Source of the DNA: Clostridiales bacterium
GTDB taxonomy: Bacteria > Bacillota > Clostridia > Oscillospirales > Oscillospiraceae
Assembly: GCA_004553545.1 (NCBI GenBank)
Contig: SFLD01000002.1
Span: 62,001 to 126,000, forward strand
Direction: 5' to 3'
Length of the DNA stretch: 64,000 bases
Position numbers and translations under genes: made by a program
In this document: piece after piece, positions 23,644 through 32,022 of the stretch
Layout: every line of letters starts with the position of its first letter
How positions within the stretch are numbered: the first letter of the stretch is position 1
The notes under the pieces: generated by a model
What the model was told of the DNA's origin: nothing
Seen by the model: only the letters and a program-made list of their open reading frames with translations
Databases searched by the model: none

Positions 23644-23671
23644 TGTAACGAACGCCGCCGTCCGCCGTCTA
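23644..23671 (+). promoter_or_regulatory. ECF-type promoter of the sigma/anti-sigma operon
   Basis: TGTAAC (23644-23649), a 16-bp spacer and CGTCTA (23666-23671) match the two-part promoter used by ECF sigma factors of Firmicutes. It is 34 bp before the ECF sigma gene, suggesting autoregulation. Confidence 0.7.
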
Positions 23672-23705
23672 TCAGGCAGAAAACGCAGGGAAGGGAGGGG
23701 CTGCC

Positions 23706-24173
23706 ATGCCGGATTTCACAGAGGTCTACCGGGAATACTTCGCCGGGGTCTGCCGCTACGTCCTGGCCCTCTGCGGCGATCCCTCCCTGGCGGAGGAGAT
23801 CACCCAGGAGACCTTCTTCCGCAGCCTTGCCGCCATCGACGGCTTCCGGGGGGATTGCCCCCTCTTTGCCTGGCTCTGCCGCATCGCCCGGAACTGCTGG
23901 CTGGACCACTGCCGGGAGCATCGGCGCCGGGGGGAGGAGCCCCCGGAGGGTCATGTCCCCAGTGCGGAGGAGACCTACCTCCGCCGGGAGGAGGCCAGAG
24001 CCGCCCTGGCGGGCCTGGACCGCCTGGCGGAGCCCTATGGCGAGGTGCTGCGGCTCCGGGCTCTGGGGGGCCTCAGCTTCCGGGACATCGGGGCGGCATA
24101 CGGAAAGAACGAGACCTGGGCCCGGGTCACCTGCTTCCGGGCCCGGCAGCGACTGAAGGAGGAGATGGAATGA
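23706..24173 (+). CDS. ECF-type sigma-70 family sigma factor
   Basis: 155 residues with the two ECF domains: sigma2 (YREYFAGVCRYVLALCGDPSLAEEITQETFFR, about 8-40, then FAWLCRIARNCWLDHCR) and sigma4 (LAEPYGEVLRLRALGGLSFRDIGAAYGKNETWARV, about 106-140). It redirects RNA polymerase to stress-type promoters when released from its anti-sigma factor. The following gene overlaps it by 4 nt and encodes that partner. The signal sensed is not evident from sequence. The ATG follows GGAAGGGAGGGG. Confidence 0.92.
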   Translation: MPDFTEVYREYFAGVCRYVLALCGDPSLAEEITQETFFRSLAAIDGFRGDCPLFAWLCRIARNCWLDHCREHRRRGEEPPEGHVPSAEETYLRREEARAALAGLDRLAEPYGEVLRLRALGGLSFRDIGAAYGKNETWARVTCFRARQRLKEEME

Positions 24174-25003
24174 ACTGTGACATCGTGCGGGACCTACTGC
24201 CCCTCTATGAAGACGGCCTCTGCTCGGAGGAGAGCCGGAAGGCCGTGGAGGAGCACCTGAAAAGCTGCGAGACCTGCCGGAAGCTCCTGCCGGAAGGGCC
24301 TGCAGAGGCGGGGCAGGAGCCCGCGGCGGCGGAGGGCTCCGCGGCGGAGAGCGGCGTGCTGCAGGGCATCTCCCGGGAGTGGAAGCGGCAGAAGCGCCGC
24401 TCCTGGCGGCGGGGCATCCTGCTGGGGATGGCGCTGCTGCTGGGCTTTGCACTGCTGGCCCGTCCGCTGCTGATGATCTGGTTCTATACCGGCTCTTTCG
24501 GCGCGAAGACGGACATGGCCGGGGACCTCCTCTGCGGCTACAACCGCCTGACGGGAGAGGCCTTCGCTGCTGTCTACGAGTGGGATGGCAGGGAGGAGAC
24601 CATGGACTTCACCGTGCCGGATACCGTCTTCGGCTACCGCGTCACCGCCCTGGGGGGCTACGTGGGCCGGGGCGCGCCCTGTGCCTTCACCGTGGAGCTG
24701 CCGGAGAGCTTCGGCCACACGCGGGAGGGCTTCGGAGAGGACCTCTGGGACTACGCCCGGGAGAAATACCCCAACGCCGAGGTGGTGGAGCTGCCCTTCA
24801 CCGTCCACATCGGCAAGGACCTGGAGGAGATCCGGCAGGAGCTCTTCGGGAGCTACTATGGCTTTACTGCCGAGGGGCATGAGGTCCTTTACCACGTCAC
24901 CCTCACCGTGGACTGCGACCCGGAAAACAAAACGTTTTACTCCGAGAACGGAGTCCTCTACGACCGCGAGACCGGCGAAGCCGTCCTGGGTACGGGGGAG
25001 TGA
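24170..25003 (+). CDS. Membrane anti-sigma factor with zf-HC2 domain
   Basis: 277 residues, translationally coupled (ATGA) to the ECF sigma gene. The N-terminus MNCDIVRDLLPLYEDGLCSE followed by HLKSCETCRKLL is the zinc-binding anti-sigma (zf-HC2) module. A basic stretch (WKRQKRRSWRRG) precedes one membrane segment (about 84-103, ILLGMALLLGFALLARPLLM), leaving a 170-residue extracytoplasmic sensor domain with no recognised family. It likely sequesters the sigma factor at the membrane. Confidence 0.88.
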   Translation: MNCDIVRDLLPLYEDGLCSEESRKAVEEHLKSCETCRKLLPEGPAEAGQEPAAAEGSAAESGVLQGISREWKRQKRRSWRRGILLGMALLLGFALLARPLLMIWFYTGSFGAKTDMAGDLLCGYNRLTGEAFAAVYEWDGREETMDFTVPDTVFGYRVTALGGYVGRGAPCAFTVELPESFGHTREGFGEDLWDYAREKYPNAEVVELPFTVHIGKDLEEIRQELFGSYYGFTAEGHEVLYHVTLTVDCDPENKTFYSENGVLYDRETGEAVLGTGE

Positions 25004-25580
25004 TCGCAGTCCCCCGAAGGGCTCCCGTAGGGGCCAATGCCCGCATCGGACCCTGCGAAATGGCCGGGAGGCGTCGGTGAATGATCCCCCAGCCGCCCCT
25101 GCGGGTGACAGATTCCTTTCCACAAGGGAGTCTTGGACCCTACGGGGCAGCGGGCGGACACATAGGTCCGCCCCTACGCGGTCATCGGAATAGCCGCAGC
25201 GCCAGACGGGGCGGGGCAGAGCCCGCCCCCTGCGGGAACACCGGGAGTGCCGGTCTGCGGGCCAATACAGGCATCGGCCCTTACGAAAGGACGTGAGATA
25301 CGGATCCCCATAACCAGCGTCCCAAATTTCAAAATGAAATTTGGATGGCGGTGGCTGCGCCTGAGGCGCGTCGCTTCGCTCCTCGGAACGACGGAGGCAG
25401 TAAACTCCCAATGTCGGTGCGAGATCTGCCGGGCCGTCGCTGCCCTCGTCTCCCACGGGGATGTAACCTCCCATCCCACCAGGAAGGCTTCCAAAGGAAG
25501 GGCCGCAGCCCTTCCTTTGGCCGTTTCCGGGAAGAAGCGCCTTCCTCCGCCGCCTCCCTGGCTGTCTGCGAAAAGAGGAC
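25004..25580. repeat. Mosaic intergenic repeats (block 2)
   Basis: A gap of about 580 bp holding the same modules as block 1, partly inverted: CGGACACATAGGTCCGCC (about 25155-25172), GGGGCGGGGCAGAGCCCGCCCC (about 25209-25230), GCATCGGCCCTTACGAAAGG (25271-25290), CTTCGCTCCTCGGAACGAC (25373-25391), CGAGATCTGCCGGGCC (about 25419-25434) and the hairpin CCAAAGGAAGGGC (25491-25520). A short palindrome CCAAATTTCAAAATGAAATTTGG-like structure lies at about 25322-25344. No gene is supported. Confidence 0.7.
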
Positions 25581-25609
25581 TGGAAACCCCGCTTTCTTTG
25601 TGCTACAAT
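25581..25609 (+). promoter_or_regulatory. Promoter of the pepD locus
   Basis: -35 TGGAAA (25581-25586), 17-bp spacer, -10 TACAAT preceded by TGC (25604-25609), 51 bp before the start codon. Confidence 0.65.
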
Positions 25610-25659
25610 ACCCCCGTAGAAAACCATCGCGGGCGATCCCCCGCGGAAAGGACGGAACT

Positions 25660-27116
25660 ATGCTGGAACATCTGGAACCCAAGGCGGTTTTTCACTGGTT
25701 TGAGGCCCTCTGCGCCCTCCCCCACGGCTCCGGGAATACCCGCGCCGTGGCCGACTGGTGCGTGGACTTCGCCAAGGAGCGGGGCCTCGCCTGCCGCCGG
25801 GACGCGCACGACAACGTTATCATTGTGAAGGAGGCCGCCCCCGGCTACGAGACGGCTCCCACCCTGATCCTCCAGGGCCACCTGGACATGGTCTGCGAGA
25901 AGGTCCCCGGCTGCGGAAAGGACATGGCGAAAGAGGGGCTGGACCTCCGCTGCGATGAGGACTGGGTCTGGGCCGAGGGCACCACCCTGGGCGGGGACGA
26001 CGGCATCGCCGTGGCCACGGCTCTCGCCATCCTGGATGACGACAGTCTGCCCCACCCCCGGCTGGAGGTCCTCATCACCGCCGATGAGGAGATCGGCATG
26101 CTGGGAGCCGAGGGCCTGGACGCCTCCGACCTCCAGGGCCGCCAGCTCCTGAACCTGGACTCTGAGAGCGAGGGCATCTTCACCGTGGGCTGCGCCGGCG
26201 GCAACCGGACCCACTGCGTCCTGCCCCTCCGGCGGGAGCCCTACGAGGGCGGCGTCTGGCGCCTGACCGTCAGCGGGCTGCGGGGCGGCCACTCCGGCGA
26301 GTGCATTGGCCTGGGCCGGGGCAATGCCTCCATGCTCCTGGGCCGTCTCCTGGGGGAGATCGCGGGGAAGACCGAGCTGCGCCTGATCCTGGCCCAGGGC
26401 GGCCTGAAGGATAACGCCATCCCCTCCCAGGCGGAGGCGGAGATCGCCGCCAGGCGGAGGCGGAGATCGCCGTCCCCGCCGGGACGGAGCTCACCGACAT
26501 CGCCGCCGCCTTTGAGGCCCAGCTCCGCCACGAGTACCGGGCCGCGGACCCGGATGTCACCGTCACCGCCGTCCCCTGCGAGCCCGGCTTCCTCCCCATG
26601 GATGAGGCCTCCACCGCCCGCTGCCTCTGCCTCCTGACCTGCGCCCCCAACGGCATCCAGGAGATGAGCCAGGATGTCCCCGGCCTGCCTCAGACCTCCC
26701 TCAACCTGGGCATCCTCACAACGGTTGAGGACACCATGGAGGCCTCCTTCTGCCTGCGCAGCAGCGTCGCCAGCCAGAAGGAGATGATGCGCCGCCGCCT
26801 GGACAGCCTCACGACGGCCCTGGGCGGCCATACCGAGGTCAGCGGCGACTATCCCGCCTGGGAGTACCGGGCGGACTCCGCCCTCCGGGACCGGATGGTG
26901 GCGGTCTACCGGGACCAGTACGGCGCGGAGCCCCGGATCGAGGTCATCCACGCGGGGCTTGAGTGCGGCCTCCTCTCCGGCAAGCTGCCGGGGCTGGACT
27001 GCGTCTCCATCGGCCCGGACCTGGAGGACATCCACACCCCCCGGGAGCGCATGAGCATCCCCTCCGTCCAGCGGATCTGGGCCTTCGTAACGGAGGTCCT
27101 CCGCCGCAGCAAGTGA
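25660..27116 (+). pseudogene. pepD: Aminoacyl-histidine dipeptidase, frameshifted by a 23-bp tandem duplication
   Basis: The M20-family cytosolic dipeptidase PepD is encoded in two frames. The first frame (25660 to about 26440) gives LQGHLDMVCEKVPG with a metal His/Asp, GTTLGGDDGIAVA, TADEEIGMLGAEGL and GGHSGECIGLGRGNA; the second (about 26473-27116) continues QEMSQDVPGLPQTSLN, AGLECGLLSGKLPGLDCVSIGPD and ends normally. The break is a perfect 23-bp tandem repeat at 26427-26472; removing one copy restores a single frame of about 477 residues. As written, translation would stop at 26637 after a Ser/Pro-rich missense tail. It may be a true mutation, reversible slippage or an assembly error. Confidence 0.9.
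26427..26472 (+). repeat. Perfect 23-bp tandem duplication inside pepD
   Basis: Unit CCAGGCGGAGGCGGAGATCG plus CCG occurs at 26427-26449 and again at 26450-26472. Because 23 is not a multiple of three, the second copy shifts the reading frame. The unit itself contains a GGCGGA direct repeat that could promote slippage. Confidence 0.95.
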
Positions 27117-27604
27117 TGGACAAGCAGGGCGTTTACCGCTTCCTGCAGGAGCGGGGCATCGAATACGAGTGCGTGGAGCACCCGTCGGCCTACAACATGG
27201 AGGAGATGTCCCATATCGCCCTTCCTTACCCGGAGGCCGACGCCAAAAACCTCTTCGTCCGGGACGAGAAGAAGCGGGACTACTATCTCATCACCGTGAA
27301 GGGCAGCAAGCGGGTGGACCTGAAGGCCTTCCGCCAGCGGCACGGGACGAGGGCCCTCCGCTTCGCCTCGGCGGAGGAGCTTGCGGATATCCTGGGCCTG
27401 CTCCCCGGCCACGTAACGCCCCTGGGCCTCCTCAACGATGAGGAGCGCCGGGTGAAGGCCTATCTGGACGCCGCCTTCCTGGACCCGCCGGGCCTTGTGG
27501 GCGTCCACCCCAACGAGAATACCGCCACCCTTTTCCTGCGGACCGGGGACCTCATCTCGATCCTCCGGGACCACGGAACGGAAGTGGAGCTCACAGAGCT
27601 GTAA
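27116..27604 (+). CDS. Prolyl-tRNA editing protein ProX/YbaK type
   Basis: 162 residues of the YbaK/aminoacyl-tRNA deacylase fold. It starts MDKQGVYRFLQERGIEYECVEHPSAYNMEEM and has KNLFVRDEKKRDYYLITVKGSKRVDLK, the conserved lysine-bearing segment, and TPLGLLND followed by GLVGVHPNENTATLFL. Members such as ProXp-ala hydrolyse Ala mischarged on tRNA-Pro in trans. Its ATG overlaps the last base of the pepD stop, so both are cotranscribed; translation may suffer from the pepD frameshift. A strong terminator follows. Confidence 0.9.
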   Translation: MDKQGVYRFLQERGIEYECVEHPSAYNMEEMSHIALPYPEADAKNLFVRDEKKRDYYLITVKGSKRVDLKAFRQRHGTRALRFASAEELADILGLLPGHVTPLGLLNDEERRVKAYLDAAFLDPPGLVGVHPNENTATLFLRTGDLISILRDHGTEVELTEL

Positions 27605-27607
27605 GCC

Positions 27608-27637
27608 AAGACCGCCGCCCATCCGGGCGGCGGTCTT
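27608..27637. terminator. Bidirectional terminator between convergent genes
   Basis: A 13-bp stem (AAGACCGCCGCCC and complement) with an ATCC loop and flanking A/T runs lies between the ProX-type gene and the convergent gene whose stop is at 27639. Confidence 0.9.
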
Positions 27638-27638
27638 T

Positions 27639-28067
27639 TCAGAATCCTTTGTACTTTTTGAGGAACGCGACGGTGGAGAGGCTGTGGAAGTCTGACAGGA
27701 TCTCCTCCGGGGAGAACCACCAGGCGTCCCCCAGGTAGCGCTGGCCGTACCGATAGTACCAGGGGACCAGGTCTTCGTAGGGTGGCTCCTTTCTAACCAG
27801 CTTGTGGAGCAGGATGTGCTGGTCAAGGGAGAGGGCGTATTCCTCGTCCACCCGAAAGGCGGGCAGAAAGAGACCCCGGCCTTCCCGGCCGGCCTCCGCC
27901 GCCTGGTAGTCCGCCGTCAGGTCCGCCAGACTCAGCTCCGGCGGCTCCCGGAAGAGCTGCCGGAGAAGCGTCTCCGGGTTCCGCTCTCCCGCAGGAAGCC
28001 GGATGGCCTCCGAGGGTATGTTCCGGTTCTCCAGAACGGAGGACCGAAGAAGGATGTGTTCGTCCAT
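27639..28067 (-). CDS. Hypothetical protein, 142 residues
   Basis: I do not recognise a family. The protein is acidic and soluble-looking, with Trp/Tyr-rich C-terminal sequence (LVPWYYRYGQRYLGDAWWFSPEEIL) and no signal peptide, membrane segment or cysteine cluster. It follows the YgjP-type metallopeptidase gene by 32 bp on the same strand, so the two probably form an operon. Coding is supported by the typical high-GC third codon positions and by GGAGAGGATC just before the ATG. Confidence 0.7.
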   Translation of the reverse strand: MDEHILLRSSVLENRNIPSEAIRLPAGERNPETLLRQLFREPPELSLADLTADYQAAEAGREGRGLFLPAFRVDEEYALSLDQHILLHKLVRKEPPYEDLVPWYYRYGQRYLGDAWWFSPEEILSDFHSLSTVAFLKKYKGF

Positions 28068-28099
28068 GATCCTCTCCTCTCGCTGAGCCGAAAGCGTTC

Positions 28100-28618
28100 T
28101 TACTCCTCCAGCGGCATCCGCAGGCGCTTTCTCCGCTCCCGGTAGTCCGGCAGGACGGAGGAGAGCAGCGCATGGAAGTCGGGGCCGTGGTTCATGTAGC
28201 GGAGGTGGCAGAGCTCGTGGACCACCACGTAGTCGATGGCCTCCTCCGGGCAGAGCATCAGAAAGCAGGAGAAGGAGATGACCTTCCGGCTGCTGCAGCT
28301 GCCGTAGCGGCTCCGGGTCTCCGTGATCCGGATGGCGGAGGGCTGCAGCCCCAGGATGGCCCCGTAGTGGGCTGCCTTTCCTGGCAGAACGGCCCTGGCC
28401 TGCGCCTTCAGGGCGGCGATGTCCTCCTCCGTCTGGGGCGGGGGAGAGTCCAGGACCCGGGCCACGTGCTTCCGCGCCCAGTCCTCGTGGGCCTGGACGA
28501 AGGCGGCGATGTGCTCCTCCGTGGTATGCAGGGGAGCCCGGACCTCCAGCTCCCCGTTTTTCCGCACCATCAAGGCCAGGGTCTTCCGGCCGGTGCGCAC
28601 GACTTTGTAATCCATCAT
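28100..28618 (-). CDS. YgjP-like M48/DUF45 metallopeptidase
   Basis: 172 residues. The zinc-binding signature HELCHLRYMNHGPDFHALL (HExxH plus a third His) and the upstream RSRYGSCSSRKVISFSCFLMLCP are the hallmarks of the YgjP/SprT-like DUF45 metallopeptidases. The N-terminal YKVVRTGRKTLALMVRKNGELEVRAP is also typical. Substrate is unknown; some members act near nucleic-acid metabolism. There is a double ATG start (28618/28615). Confidence 0.9.
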   Translation of the reverse strand: MMDYKVVRTGRKTLALMVRKNGELEVRAPLHTTEEHIAAFVQAHEDWARKHVARVLDSPPPQTEEDIAALKAQARAVLPGKAAHYGAILGLQPSAIRITETRSRYGSCSSRKVISFSCFLMLCPEEAIDYVVVHELCHLRYMNHGPDFHALLSSVLPDYRERRKRLRMPLEE

Positions 28619-28729
28619 GCTCCCAGTATAGCGAAGCCGGCCGGTGATTGCAAGCCTCTCTTGGCGGACATGGCGGGGGAGAGGCCCCGGATCGGGAGGG
28701 GAAGCCCCCGGATTTCAGCGAATTGCACC

Positions 28730-28758
28730 TTGCCAGCGGGACAAAAATCGGGTATACT
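28730..28758 (+). promoter_or_regulatory. Promoter of the aminotransferase operon
   Basis: -35 TTGCCA (28730-28735), 17-bp spacer, -10 TATACT (28753-28758); start codon 41 bp further with AAAGGATGG as ribosome site. Confidence 0.8.
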
Positions 28759-28799
28759 ATTCAAATAGTGAAAAATTGGAAACGAAAGGATGGATCCCC

Positions 28800-30074
28800 A
28801 TGAAGGAATACCGGAACCTCACCCGGCCGGAGCTGGAGGCGGAGCTGGCCGCCGTCCGGGCGGAGTATGACGCCCTGAAGGCCAAGGGCCTGCAGCTGAA
28901 CATGGCCCGGGGCAAGCCCGGCAAGCAGCAGCTGGACATGGTCAGCGGCCTTTTCGATGTCTTCCATACGCCGGAGGACTTTCTCTCCGACGGCGTGGAC
29001 TGCCGCAACTACGGCGAGCTTGCCGGCCTCCCCGCCGCCCGGCGGCTCTTCGCGGAGATCCTGGGATGTCGGGAGAGCCAGGTCTTCGCCGGCGGCAACG
29101 CCAGCCTTCAGCTGATGTATGACACCGTCAGCAAGGCCATGACCCACGGCCTGCTCCATTCGGAAAAGCCTTGGTGCAAAGAGGAGGGCCTCAAGTGGCT
29201 CTGCCCCGCCCCCGGCTATGACCGCCACTTCAAGATCACGGAGTCCTTTGGCTTCGAGCTCATCACCATCCCCATGACCCCAGACGGCCCGGATATGGAC
29301 GCCGTGGAGGCCGCCGTGAAGGACCCCAAGGTCAAGGGTATGTGGAATGTCCCCAAGTACTCCAACCCCCAGGGTTATGTCTACTCCGAGGAGACCATCC
29401 GCCGCATCGCATCCCTGAAGCCCGCCGCGCCGGATTTCCTCCTCATGTGGGACAACGCCTACTGCATCCACGAGCTGGAAGGGGAGTTCGTGCCCTTCCC
29501 GGATATCCTCGCGGAGTGCGCCAGGTACGGCAACGCCGACATGGTCTTCGAGTTCGCCTCCACCTCCAAGGTGACCCTTCCCGGCGCGGGCATCTCCTGC
29601 TTCGCCTGCTCCGAGGCGAACCTTGCCTACATGGAAAAGCTCATCGGCGTCCAGGCCATCAGCTTTGACAAGGTGAACCAGCAGCGCCACGTCCTCTATC
29701 TCAAGGATAAGGCCACGACCCTGGCCCTGATGCAGCGCCATGCCGCCATCCTCGGCCCCAAGTTCCGGGCCGTGACGGACGCCCTGGACCGGGAGATCGC
29801 GCCCCTGGGCATTGCCCACTGGACCCATCCCAAGGGCGGCTACTTCGTCTCCCTGGATGCCCTGCCCGGCACCGCCAGACGGACCCTGCAGCTGTGCAAA
29901 GAGGCCGGGGTCACCATGACCGGCGCCGGCGCCGCTTTCCCCTACGGTAAGGACTCCCAGGACAGCAACATCCGCATCGCGCCCTCCCTGCCCCCGGTGG
30001 AGGAGCTGGAGCAGGCCATTCAGGTGCTCTGCGCCTGTCTGAAACTTTCCGCATTGGAGGAGTATCTGAAATGA
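28800..30074 (+). CDS. PLP-dependent aminotransferase (aspartate aminotransferase type, PF12897-like)
   Basis: 424 residues of fold-type I. The N-terminus LQLNMARGKPGKQQLDM and the PLP-site segments GGNASLQLMYD, KYSNPQGYVYSEETI, LLMWDNAYCIHEL and FASTSKVTLPGAGISCF (catalytic Lys in TSK) identify the class often annotated as aspartate aminotransferase in Clostridia. It would interconvert an amino acid and its keto acid in the cytoplasm; substrate is inferred from family. A radical SAM gene follows with a 4-nt overlap. Confidence 0.9.
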   Translation: MKEYRNLTRPELEAELAAVRAEYDALKAKGLQLNMARGKPGKQQLDMVSGLFDVFHTPEDFLSDGVDCRNYGELAGLPAARRLFAEILGCRESQVFAGGNASLQLMYDTVSKAMTHGLLHSEKPWCKEEGLKWLCPAPGYDRHFKITESFGFELITIPMTPDGPDMDAVEAAVKDPKVKGMWNVPKYSNPQGYVYSEETIRRIASLKPAAPDFLLMWDNAYCIHELEGEFVPFPDILAECARYGNADMVFEFASTSKVTLPGAGISCFACSEANLAYMEKLIGVQAISFDKVNQQRHVLYLKDKATTLALMQRHAAILGPKFRAVTDALDREIAPLGIAHWTHPKGGYFVSLDALPGTARRTLQLCKEAGVTMTGAGAAFPYGKDSQDSNIRIAPSLPPVEELEQAIQVLCACLKLSALEEYLK

Positions 30075-30940
30075 GATATTACGGCAGCGTTTACCGCCCC
30101 CCCTCTGAGGCCTACAGCCTCATCGTCCAGGTGACCTACGGCTGCAGCCACAATACCTGCGCCTTCTGCGGCATGTATAAGGAGAAGCGCTTCGCCCTCC
30201 GCCCCCTGGCCGAGGTGCTGGAGGACTTCCACCTGGCCCGGCAGTACTACCGCAATGTGGGCCGGATCTTCCTGGCGGACGGCGACGCCCTGATCCGCAA
30301 GGTCAGCGACCTTGTCACCATCCTGGATACCATCCGGGAGCTCTTCCCGGAGTGCGAGCGGGTCAGCAGCTACGCCTCTCCCTCCTCCCTCCAGATCCGG
30401 ACGGACGAGGAGCTCCAGCTCCTGCGGGACAAGGGCCTGACCCTCCTCTACATGGGGCTGGAGTCCGGCTGCGATGACGTGTTGAAGCTCATGCGCAAGG
30501 GCCACACCTCCGCCGAGATCGTGGAGTGCGGCCGGAAGGTGAAGCGCAACGGCATCGGCCTCTCCGTCACCGCCATCACGGGTCTCGGCGGCCCGGAGCT
30601 GATGGAGGCCCACGCTGTGGATACCGCCAGGGCCCTGAACGCCATGAACCCGGAGTATATCGGCATCCTCACCCTGGTGGTGGAGGACGGCACCCCCCTG
30701 CAGGACTGGGTCCGGGAGGGTAAGTTCCACCTCCTGACCCCCGCCCAGGTCCTCCAGGAGACCAAGCTCATGGTGGAGAGCTTTGACTCCCCCGGCAGCG
30801 TCTTCCGGATGAACCACGCCTCCAACTACCTCTCCCTGAAGGGCACCCTCAACGAGGACAAGGAGGCCATGCTGGCCCAGATCCGCCGGGCGGAGCAGCA
30901 CATGGAGACCCTTCGGCCCGAGGGGTGGAGACAAGTCTAA
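30071..30940 (+). CDS. Radical SAM protein of unknown reaction
   Basis: 289 residues. The iron-sulfur motif is C25SHNTC30AFC33, a CxxxxCxxC spacing rather than the canonical CxxxCxxC, followed by GMYKEKRF. A TIM-barrel core with FLADGDALIRK, YASPSSLQIRTDEELQLL, LYMGLESGCDDVLKLM and SVTAITGLGGPELM resembles HemN/elongator-like radical SAM proteins. The stop of the aminotransferase overlaps its start (ATGA), implying a functional link, but no substrate can be named. Confidence 0.88.
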   Translation: MRYYGSVYRPPSEAYSLIVQVTYGCSHNTCAFCGMYKEKRFALRPLAEVLEDFHLARQYYRNVGRIFLADGDALIRKVSDLVTILDTIRELFPECERVSSYASPSSLQIRTDEELQLLRDKGLTLLYMGLESGCDDVLKLMRKGHTSAEIVECGRKVKRNGIGLSVTAITGLGGPELMEAHAVDTARALNAMNPEYIGILTLVVEDGTPLQDWVREGKFHLLTPAQVLQETKLMVESFDSPGSVFRMNHASNYLSLKGTLNEDKEAMLAQIRRAEQHMETLRPEGWRQV

Positions 30941-30946
30941 GCGCTT

Positions 30947-31101
30947 AAAGGGGGGACTGACGTCCCCCCTTTAGAGTCCCCCTGCCCCGTGCCGCCCTTG
31001 GGCGGCACGATGGCCAATGCCCCCTCCGGCATTGCCGGAGGGGGCATTGCACTGCGCTTGGGTGCAGAGGAGGCCCCGCCCCATTGGGGCGGGGCCTCCT
31101 C
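30947..31101. repeat. Four tandem perfect GC-rich hairpins
   Basis: Stem-loops at 30947-30972 (AAAGGGGGGAC arms), 30989-31008 (GTGCCGCCC arms), 31016-31048 (15-bp arms, ATT loop) and 31067-31101 (16-bp arms, ATT loop). None has a convincing U-tract. They follow the radical SAM gene and lead into mosaic block 3. The first may act as terminator; the array as a whole is unexplained. Confidence 0.8.
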
Positions 31102-31480
31102 CACACGTCGCTTCGTGAGAGGAATTTTTCCCGCCGTACATGCCGCCGGGAAAAATGATTCTGCTTCTTTCCACCGGAGGCGGAAACCAGGAAGGGGTTT
31201 TCGACCCCTTCCTGGACTTTTCCCGGGACGGGCGCGGACGCTTCGCTGCGCGCCGGGGACGGACTGCTGCTATTTCGAGGGGCGAAGCGGCGCCGTATCC
31301 CCCGTTCTTCCGTAGGGGCCGATGCCTGCATCGGCCCGCTGCTTGACCGGTAGGGGCGGGGCTCCGTCCCCGCCCGTTCGCCCGGATTTGCTTGCTGTTT
31401 CCCATCGCGGCGTCTGGGCCGACCTCTGTGTTCGCCCGGATACGCTCCTTTACGGGGACTGCCTGTGGGCAAGGAGGAAG
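31102..31480. repeat. Mosaic intergenic repeats (block 3)
   Basis: Gene-free. It contains a dispersed hairpin element (core 31123-31160), the CCAGGAAGGGG hairpin (31187-31215), GGGCGCGGACGCTTCGCTGC (about 31229-31248), a degenerate CGAGGGGCGAAGC module, GGGCCGATGC-CT-GCATCGGCCC (31316-31337), GGGCGGGG/CCCCGCCC arms (31354-31375) and GGGCCGACCTCTGTGTTCGC (about 31416-31435). The same modules in similar order occur at 19229-20382. Confidence 0.75.
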
Positions 31481-31513
31481 AAACGCCGGATGGGCTCAGC
31501 CCATCCGGCGTTT
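31481..31513. terminator. Terminator after mog
   Basis: A 15-bp stem (AAACGCCGGATGGGC and complement) with a TCA loop; T-runs on the plus side and AAA/TTT on the minus side. It lies 5 bp past the mog stop codon on the minus strand. Confidence 0.8.
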
Positions 31514-31518
31514 TCGTT

Positions 31519-32022
31519 TTACGGTCGATCCGTGAGCTTGGCGCAGTCGGCGGGGCGGCCGGAGAGCATCTCCAACCCGTGGGCCAGGGTGGGCAGCACG
31601 GCGGCTAGGTTTTCCCGGGCGGCCTTGGGCGAACCCGGCAGATTCACGATGAGGCTGCCGCCCCGGATGCCCGCTTGGGCCCGGGAGAGCATGGCTCGCG
31701 GCGTCACCTGGAGGGAGGCATAGCGCATGGCCTCCGGGATGCCGGGGGTCATGCGCTGGCAGACAGCCAGGGTGGCCTCCGGTGTCACGTCCCGGGGAGC
31801 GAAGCCGGTGCCGCCGGTGGTGACGATGAGGGGGCAATTTCCCCCGTCCGCCAGGCGGATGAGGGCGGCCTCGATCTGGGGCTGTTCGTCCGGCACCAGG
31901 ACGGTCTCCGTCACGGTGTAGCCGGCGTCCGTCAGCATTTCCGCCACCAGCGGGCCGCCCTCGTCCGGGCGAAGGCCTTGGAAGCAGCGGTCGGAAACGG
32001 TGACAACAGCGGCGTTCGGCAT
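31519..32022 (-). CDS. Molybdopterin adenylyltransferase-like protein (MogA/MoaB family)
   Basis: 167 residues. MogA adenylylates molybdopterin before molybdate insertion. The family core is present: VVTVSDRCFQGLRPDEGGP, the substrate-binding VTTGGTGFAPRDVTPEA and a C-terminal GSLIVNLPGSPKAA. It is the last gene of the minus-strand Mo locus, 222 bp downstream of modC, with a terminator after it. Paralogous MoaB proteins can look similar; context supports cofactor synthesis. Confidence 0.9.
   Translation of the reverse strand: MPNAAVVTVSDRCFQGLRPDEGGPLVAEMLTDAGYTVTETVLVPDEQPQIEAALIRLADGGNCPLIVTTGGTGFAPRDVTPEATLAVCQRMTPGIPEAMRYASLQVTPRAMLSRAQAGIRGGSLIVNLPGSPKAARENLAAVLPTLAHGLEMLSGRPADCAKLTDRP

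Noticed and set aside
26598..27116. Independent gene starting at 26598
   Set aside because: It is the C-terminal part of pepD after the 23-bp duplication; no ribosome site and no complete domain of its own.
30947..31101. CRISPR array
   Set aside because: The hairpins are unlike each other, there are no equal spacers and no cas genes.
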